56,749 bases of DNA, from the NCBI GenBank assembly GCA_035500095.1, contig DATJXN010000044.1:1-56749 (forward strand), in the 5' to 3' direction. Shown here one piece after another: positions 52,264 through 56,749 of this stretch. The notes beneath the pieces were generated by a model. The model saw only the letters and a program-made list of their open reading frames with translations. It did not search any database and was not told the origin of the DNA. Each line of letters begins with the position of its first letter. The first letter of the stretch is position 1. The stretch is from Candidatus Binataceae bacterium. GTDB taxonomy: Bacteria > Desulfobacterota > Binatia > Binatales > Binataceae. The translations under genes were made by a program, and so were the position numbers.

Positions 52264-52548
52264 CGGGAAGCGTCCTTCGGCCAATTGTTACCCACAGCCC
52301 GGGCACTCGCCAGAGCGTATCTCGCGCGCGGGAAAGCTGCCGTCCGCATTGAGGATTAATCATTCATTAATACTGCCGGAATATTCCAATAATCGGCGGA
52401 TGTTTGGGTCAGGCAGGCAGCGAGTCCGCGACAGGGTTTGGCTATCGAAAGACGAGGTACTCGGGTGGCGCACGGACTTTGTCTCACTGATGAGTTTTCG
52501 AAGACATTCCTGCGACCCGGGTCTCCCGGACGTGGCGGAGGGGCGGTG

Positions 52549-52950
52549 GTGGTGGAAAAAGCCGAAGCGCTGGCGGCGGCGCATCCGAGGGTCTTGCTGG
52601 TCGAGGATGAGGCCGATATCCGGGAACTCATTCGTTACTCTCTCGCGCAGGCCGGCCTCGAAGTCGTGGAAGCCGGCGATGGTGTCGAGGCGCTCGAGAA
52701 GCTGAGCGCGTTCGTACCCGACCTGGTGGTGCTGGACCTGATGCTGCCCGGGATGCCGGGTCTCGAGCTTTGCCAGCGACTGCGCTCGCGTGCGGACACT
52801 GCGCGGCTATCGATCATGGTGGTGAGCGCGAAGTCGAGTCCTTCCGACAAAGCGCTGGGATTGGCTATGGGCGCCGACGACTACGTTACCAAGCCCTTCA
52901 GCCCGCGCGACCTGCTGACGCGCGCGATTGCGCTGCTGCCCCGCTACTAG
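52549..52950 (+). CDS. single-domain response regulator (CheY-like receiver)
   Basis: 133 residues, a receiver domain with no output domain: acidic pair in VLLVEDEAD near 16-24, phospho-acceptor D63 in VVLDLMLPG, and K115 in VTKPFSPRD. The start lies among three consecutive GTG codons (52546, 52549, 52552) after GGAGGGG; the middle one has the best spacing. No kinase is adjacent, so it probably relays a signal from a distant sensor, perhaps toward the sugar-nucleotide gene that follows. The 285 bp before it hold no other gene. Confidence 0.85.
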   Translation: MVEKAEALAAAHPRVLLVEDEADIRELIRYSLAQAGLEVVEAGDGVEALEKLSAFVPDLVVLDLMLPGMPGLELCQRLRSRADTARLSIMVVSAKSSPSDKALGLAMGADDYVTKPFSPRDLLTRAIALLPRY

Positions 52951-53061
52951 AGCCCGGCGATCCGTCAAGACAAATTAATCACTCCTTCATCACAGCGTAA
53001 CTGCGAGGCGCTAGCGCCTTACCCGACGGTACACGGGCGAGAGTGAAAGGCGCTGGACGCG

Positions 53062-54042
53062 TTGGTACAAAATCGATGGGCGATCGTGCTCGCCGGAGGC
53101 GAGGGCAAACGGCTGCGCAGGCTGACCCGCCGCCTTGGCCACGACGTCCCCAAGCAGTTCTGCCCGCTGCTGGACCGCGAGACTCTGCTGCAACTGACGC
53201 TGCGCCGGGTCGCGCTGGCGATCGATCCCGCGCGCACGTTCACCGTCGTGACCCGCGTCCACCAGCGGTTTTTTTCGCCGCTGATGGCGGAGCTTTCAGA
53301 GCTCGATTCCGGACGCAATCTCCGTGGCAATCTGGTGATCCAGCCCGACAACCGCGGGACCGCGGCGGCGATCGCGTACGCTGCTTTCCGCCTGGCCGAA
53401 ATGGATCCGGCGGCGTCCGTTGCGCTTTTTCCCTCGGACCACTGGTTCAGCGACGACGTCGCCGTGATGCGCAGCGTCGAGCGCGCCTTCGCGATGGTTT
53501 CCGAATTCCGGGATTTGACTGTGGCGCTGGGGGTGGCGGCGCCGCGGCCCGAGGCGGGCTACGGATGGTTCGAGCTGGGCGCGCCGATACTCGACGACGC
53601 CGCGGGCCTGTATGAAGTGCGCCGCTTCTGGGAGAAGCCGCCGGCCGAGACCACGCGCGCGATCTGGAACGCCGGCGCGTACCGCAACAGCTTCATCCTG
53701 GTGGCGAGGGTCCCGGCACTGCTCGGCCTGATTCTGAAAACGCTGCCCCGATTGCATGCCGCCTTTAACAGCATCAAGCCCGTGCTCGGCACGATGTTCG
53801 AGGCGCAGACGGTCGAATCGCTCTATAGCGATCTGCCGCGGATGGAGTTTTCGCAGCGCGTGCTCGCCCGTTCGCCCGAAGCGCTGGCGGTGCTCGCGGT
53901 AAGCGATCTTGAATGGAGCGACCTCGGCGACCCGCAGCGGGTCCTGAACCTGCTGAAGTGCATCGCGCGCACCGGCCAGCGCGAACAACTCGCGAGCGCC
54001 ATTCGCGCCGCGCTCCATCGGCGCACGCGGCGCGCCGCCTAG
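53062..54042 (+). CDS. mannose-1-phosphate guanylyltransferase family protein
   Basis: 326 residues with the sugar-nucleotidyltransferase signature VLAGGEGKRLRRLT at 9-22, PKQFCPLL near 31-38, and the FPSDHW motif near 119-124. It makes GDP-mannose from GTP and mannose-1-phosphate for surface polysaccharides. The C-terminal PMI domain of two-domain ManC enzymes is absent. The start is a TTG with a GAAAGG site about 12 nt upstream. It converges on the LLM gene with only 4 bp between stops. Confidence 0.88.
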   Translation: MVQNRWAIVLAGGEGKRLRRLTRRLGHDVPKQFCPLLDRETLLQLTLRRVALAIDPARTFTVVTRVHQRFFSPLMAELSELDSGRNLRGNLVIQPDNRGTAAAIAYAAFRLAEMDPAASVALFPSDHWFSDDVAVMRSVERAFAMVSEFRDLTVALGVAAPRPEAGYGWFELGAPILDDAAGLYEVRRFWEKPPAETTRAIWNAGAYRNSFILVARVPALLGLILKTLPRLHAAFNSIKPVLGTMFEAQTVESLYSDLPRMEFSQRVLARSPEALAVLAVSDLEWSDLGDPQRVLNLLKCIARTGQREQLASAIRAALHRRTRRAA

Positions 54043-54046
54043 GCGC

Positions 54047-55078
54047 TCAGCCGCGAAAATGCGGCATAACCTTGCTCGCGAACAGCTCGAGATGCTCGTA
54101 CATCTTTTTCGGCGGATAGCCCGGCGGCAGCGTCCAGGTGTAGTAGCGCTCGATCGGGATGCGCGTCGCGTAGTCGCGGATCATCTCGACCGCCCGCTCC
54201 GGCGTGACCACGTTCAGCAGGCCGCTCTTGCGCAGGTCTTCGACCGTTTCCATGCGCGGAAAGAAGTCCTGCCCGGAATCGCCCATCCATTTGGCGTAGA
54301 GGTTGATCTGGTAGAGCACGTGCGGCGCGAGCTCGGTCCACGTCTTGTCCGGATCCTTCGCCGCCACCAGCCAGACGTGCCCCGCGATCACGTGCGCCTT
54401 GGCCGGGTCTTTGCCCAGCGCGCGCAGCTCGGCCGCGTAATTGTCGTAGGCCGGCCGCACTTCGTTGATCGCGATATAGCCGTCGCCATAGCGCGCCGCG
54501 CGCCGCGTCGCGCCCGCGGCGAAACCGCCGACCCAGATCGGCGGCCGCGGCTTCTGCACCGGCTCGGGCGTGCAGCGCGCGCCCTCGAGATGGAAATGCT
54601 TGCCGTGAAAAGTCAGCGTCTCGCCATCCCACAGCCGCCGGATGATCTCGAGCGCCTCGTTCATCCGTGCCGCGCGTTCCTTGTACTTGAGCCCCAGCCC
54701 CTCGAACTCGCCGGCGCGGTAGCCCAGCCCGGCGCCGAGCTCGAAACGGCCGCCGGACAGGATGTCCACGGTGGCGCCGTCTTCCGCTAGGCGCACCGGA
54801 TCGTACATCGGGAGCAGCACGACCGAGGTGCCGATCCTGATTTTTTTCGTCTTCATCGCGACCGCTGCCGCGATCGGCATCTGCGCCGGCGAGTAGCCGT
54901 CATCGACGAAGTGATGCTCGCTTAGCCAGACGTCGTCGTAGCCGACGCTTTCGCCGTAGGCGACCATATCGAGGGTTTCGGCGTAGAGTTTCTTGTAGGG
55001 GCGGCGCCATTGCGGCGGGTTGCGGAAATCGACCCACAGCCCGAAGCGCAATCGCGGATTTTTCGTGGCGGTCGGCAT
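54047..55078 (-). CDS. LLM class flavin-dependent oxidoreductase
   Basis: 343 residues of the luciferase-like superfamily, with ESVGYDDVWLSEHHFVDD near 48-65, SGGRFELGAGLGYRAGEFEG near 106-125 (key SGGRxxLGxGxG pattern), RPPIWVGG near 176-183, and a C-terminal YYTWTLPPGYP. GAGGTG precedes the ATG. It is a stand-alone copy, distinct from the three in the 3.7-8.5 kb cluster. FMN or F420 use cannot be decided from sequence. Confidence 0.88.
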   Translation of the reverse strand: MPTATKNPRLRFGLWVDFRNPPQWRRPYKKLYAETLDMVAYGESVGYDDVWLSEHHFVDDGYSPAQMPIAAAVAMKTKKIRIGTSVVLLPMYDPVRLAEDGATVDILSGGRFELGAGLGYRAGEFEGLGLKYKERAARMNEALEIIRRLWDGETLTFHGKHFHLEGARCTPEPVQKPRPPIWVGGFAAGATRRAARYGDGYIAINEVRPAYDNYAAELRALGKDPAKAHVIAGHVWLVAAKDPDKTWTELAPHVLYQINLYAKWMGDSGQDFFPRMETVEDLRKSGLLNVVTPERAVEMIRDYATRIPIERYYTWTLPPGYPPKKMYEHLELFASKVMPHFRG

Positions 55079-55170
55079 GAGCGCACCTCGCTGGGATTCG
55101 GCGCCTCAGCGGGCGCCGGTTCTCGAACAGTCGCATCTCTCACAAATAGGGAAAAAATGCCAGACGGCGA

Positions 55171-55977
55171 TCATCGATGGCCGAAGCGCGGCATCACGAC
55201 CTCGATCATGATCGGCATTACGACCTCGATCAGGATCAGGATGACCACGATCGTCTCGAGCAAGAGCACGCGCCGGTCCTGCGCGACTTCCGCGAGCAGC
55301 TCCAGCGCCTCCTGCACCGCGCGCAGCTTGAGCTCCAGCGCCCGGTAGCGGTCCACCAGGTCGAACTCCGCCCGCAGGTCGCCGTAGATGCGATCCATCT
55401 CGGGGTCCTCCCAGGCCGCCTCGGGCTTGTCGAGCAGGTGCAGCACCTGCAGCACCTCGCTGCGGGTCGAAATCGCCTCGCCGATGAAGCGATACAGCCC
55501 GCGCGTGCGCATCGGCACCGTTCCGCGCCGCTCGAGCTGTTCGACGAAACTCGCCGTGCGGACGGAAAGCCGGTCAACGATTCGCTCGTAGTATTCCATC
55601 GCCGCGCTCTGCGCCACGATCAGCGAAACGATGCCCGCGCGCGCCGGCGTCAGCCGATCGACCCTGAGCACGCCCTCGACGATGCCGGTGGAAAAGCCCG
55701 GGTCCTCGAGCACCGAGTAGTCTTCGCGGATAACTTGCGCGGTCAGCTTCGGCCCCGTCGTGAAGAGCCGCGTCAGTTCGGCCTCGCGCCGTTCGGCCGC
55801 AATGTCGTAAGCGACCACCGCACCGAACGGGAAGGCGTAGATGCCGCCTTCGGGCTCGAGCGGCGCATAGAGTTCGTGCGCGGAGATTTTGGCCTGCGGA
55901 AAGACCGGCGCAAGCTGCCTGAGAGTCAGATTTTCTTCGAAAGCGATCGCGTAGAACTGGTGAAGCCGCGCAGCCAT
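55171..55977 (-). CDS. RMD1/DUF155 family membrane protein
   Basis: 268 residues. The DUF155 core runs from about 35 to 225 (FGAVVAYDI, YSVLEDPGF, RYRALELKLRAVQEALELL), followed by a single C-terminal membrane helix (LLETIVVILILIEVVMPIMIE). In yeast Rmd1 and relatives the protein is tail-anchored and has roles in organelle organisation or meiosis; the bacterial role is unknown. The start has no clear ribosome site. Confidence 0.85.
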   Translation of the reverse strand: MAARLHQFYAIAFEENLTLRQLAPVFPQAKISAHELYAPLEPEGGIYAFPFGAVVAYDIAAERREAELTRLFTTGPKLTAQVIREDYSVLEDPGFSTGIVEGVLRVDRLTPARAGIVSLIVAQSAAMEYYERIVDRLSVRTASFVEQLERRGTVPMRTRGLYRFIGEAISTRSEVLQVLHLLDKPEAAWEDPEMDRIYGDLRAEFDLVDRYRALELKLRAVQEALELLAEVAQDRRVLLLETIVVILILIEVVMPIMIEVVMPRFGHR

Positions 55978-56059
55978 CGCTCATGGATAGCATCACCCGC
56001 GCCGTGCGATAAGATATGGACCGAGGCGAAGCAGGCATGCCAGGCGGGCGGGTCCGGCG

Positions 56060-56626
56060 ATGAGCCGGTTCGAGATGATATTCGCGATGGCTGCGGCGCT
56101 CGTGGTCATCGCGATCATGGCGGGGCTCGGCGTCATCCTTGCCCTGGCGATGGCGAGCGAAGACGGCGCGCAGGCGGCGGAGGAACGTGCCGCCGCGGGC
56201 GACGTGGAGCCGCGCGTGCCGGGATGGACGCTGCTTCGACGGGCGTTTGCGCGGCGCTGTCCGCGATGCGGCCGCGGCGCGATCTTCGCCTCCTATTTCA
56301 GGATGAATCCGCGATGCGCCGAGTGCGGCGCGGCCTTCTGGGTTGACCGCGGCGAATGGCTCGGCGCGTTCGTGGTCGATTGGGCTTGCGCGACCGCCCT
56401 CGCGATCGCGGTATGGGCGGCGCTCGAAGCTTTCACCGCGCTTGCGCAGATCGCGGAAATCGCGATCATCTCGGTCGCGGTGATGCTAAGCCTGTTCGCG
56501 ACCTTCCCGTGGTCGCGGAGCCTTTGGACGGTGTTCCTTTATCTGACCGGCGTGATGGGCGAGCGTCCGGCAGGCGCGAATGAATCCGGCGAGATGGCGC
56601 CGCCGGCCGCCGCGCCGCCGCGTTGA
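56060..56626 (+). CDS. DUF983 domain-containing membrane protein
   Basis: 188 residues. The DUF983 core is at about 55-170, with a zinc-ribbon-like FARRCPRCGRGAIF and RCAECGAAFWVDRGEW, and two membrane segments. Unlike the usual family start it carries an additional N-terminal hydrophobic segment (about 5-32) and linker. Function of DUF983 is unknown; it is often near cytochrome oxidase or haem genes, but none are seen here. Confidence 0.85.
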   Translation: MSRFEMIFAMAAALVVIAIMAGLGVILALAMASEDGAQAAEERAAAGDVEPRVPGWTLLRRAFARRCPRCGRGAIFASYFRMNPRCAECGAAFWVDRGEWLGAFVVDWACATALAIAVWAALEAFTALAQIAEIAIISVAVMLSLFATFPWSRSLWTVFLYLTGVMGERPAGANESGEMAPPAAAPPR

Positions 56627-56639
56627 GAGACCGCGGTAC

Positions 56640-56749
56640 TCAGCCGCTGATGCGGTCCAGGTACGCGAGCAGCGCGTCCCGGATCGGAAGCTGATTCTTG
56701 TAGCCGCGCATCTCGGGGGATACCTTGTCGAGCGCCTGCGCGAGGCCGC
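56640..56749 (-). CDS. partial CDS, C-terminus of an unidentified protein
   Basis: On the minus strand the last 35 or so codons of a gene run from the window edge to a TGA at 56640-56642; the readable tail is PEMRGYKNQLPIRDALLAYL followed by DRISG. Too short to name a family. It converges on the DUF983 gene. Confidence 0.5.
   Translation of the reverse strand, partial: GLAQALDKVSPEMRGYKNQLPIRDALLAYLDRISG

Noticed and set aside
1..56749. CRISPR arrays, rRNA operons, intact tRNAs, riboswitches
   Set aside because: No regularly spaced repeats, rRNA-like stretches or complete cloverleaf folds were seen on either strand.

Overview
This is a GC-rich bacterial chromosomal window. It carries many luciferase-like (LLM) flavin/F420 oxidoreductases, acyl-CoA dehydrogenase relatives, amidases and CoA/aromatic catabolic enzymes. 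Housekeeping genes (dnaB, a formamidopyrimidine-DNA glycosylase, a rhomboid protease, UPF0182) lie among them. The mix suits an uncultured soil-type organism of the former Deltaproteobacteria or candidate phylum Binatota; this is inferred from gene content only, as no rRNA or other strong taxonomic marker is present.

Layout. 1-1.6 kb: a 3' fragment of a tRNA-Leu gene, probably an integration-site scar, followed by a lower-GC gene for a membrane-anchored coiled-coil protein. 1.6-3.6 kb: Fpg-type DNA glycosylase, EVE-domain protein, anti-sigma-type ATPase. 3.7-10.4 kb (minus strand): extradiol dioxygenase, alpha/beta hydrolase, three LLM oxidoreductases and an acyl-CoA dehydrogenase, which look like a meta-cleavage ring-degradation cluster. 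10.6-13.3 kb (plus): three overlapping genes (lipocalin/CrtC-like protein, APH-type phosphotransferase, small DUF6285-like protein). 13.4-14.7 kb: Fe-S/CCG oxidoreductase. 14.7-19.5 kb (minus): a flavin monooxygenase, both subunits of an N,N-dimethylformamidase-type amidohydrolase with its proposed iron ligands conserved, and a MOSC protein. 19.8-22.4 kb: DUF1272 protein and a frameshifted seven-repeat Kelch gene lying between two exact 63-bp copies of the 3' end of the neighbouring metallo-hydrolase gene. 22.3-31.9 kb (minus): MBL hydrolase, dnaB, rhomboid, nitroreductase, a NarL-type two-component pair (regulator frameshifted in its DNA-binding domain), UPF0182 and DUF1232 membrane proteins. 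31.9-36.4 kb: TPP-dependent decarboxylase, a truncated and degenerate AMP-binding protein, SDR, carboxymuconolactone-decarboxylase-like protein. 36.5-40.1 kb: DedA, DUF945 and a secreted trypsin-like protein whose C-terminus is frameshifted. 40.5-43.4 kb: dienelactone hydrolase, amidase, a 185-bp MITE-like element inserted exactly at the amidase stop codon, DUF1801 protein. 43.5-48.3 kb (minus): PrkA-YeaH-SpoVR stress module. 48.5-56.7 kb: MBL hydrolase, membrane protein, second amidase, CYTH-like protein, single-domain response regulator, mannose-1-phosphate guanylyltransferase, another LLM oxidoreductase, RMD1/DUF155 and DUF983 membrane proteins, and a gene cut by the window edge.

How the genes may work together. 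The two most coherent metabolic units are the meta-cleavage/LLM cluster and the dimethylformamidase-type operon. Both place flavin monooxygenases next to hydrolases, and two further amidases and a dienelactone hydrolase lie nearby, so the region reads as a catabolic island for aromatic and amide-bearing compounds. Several genes (Kelch, response regulator, trypsin-like protein) show single-base frame disruptions whose downstream frames are still well conserved. Either they are very recent lesions or the assembly has indel errors; reads would decide.
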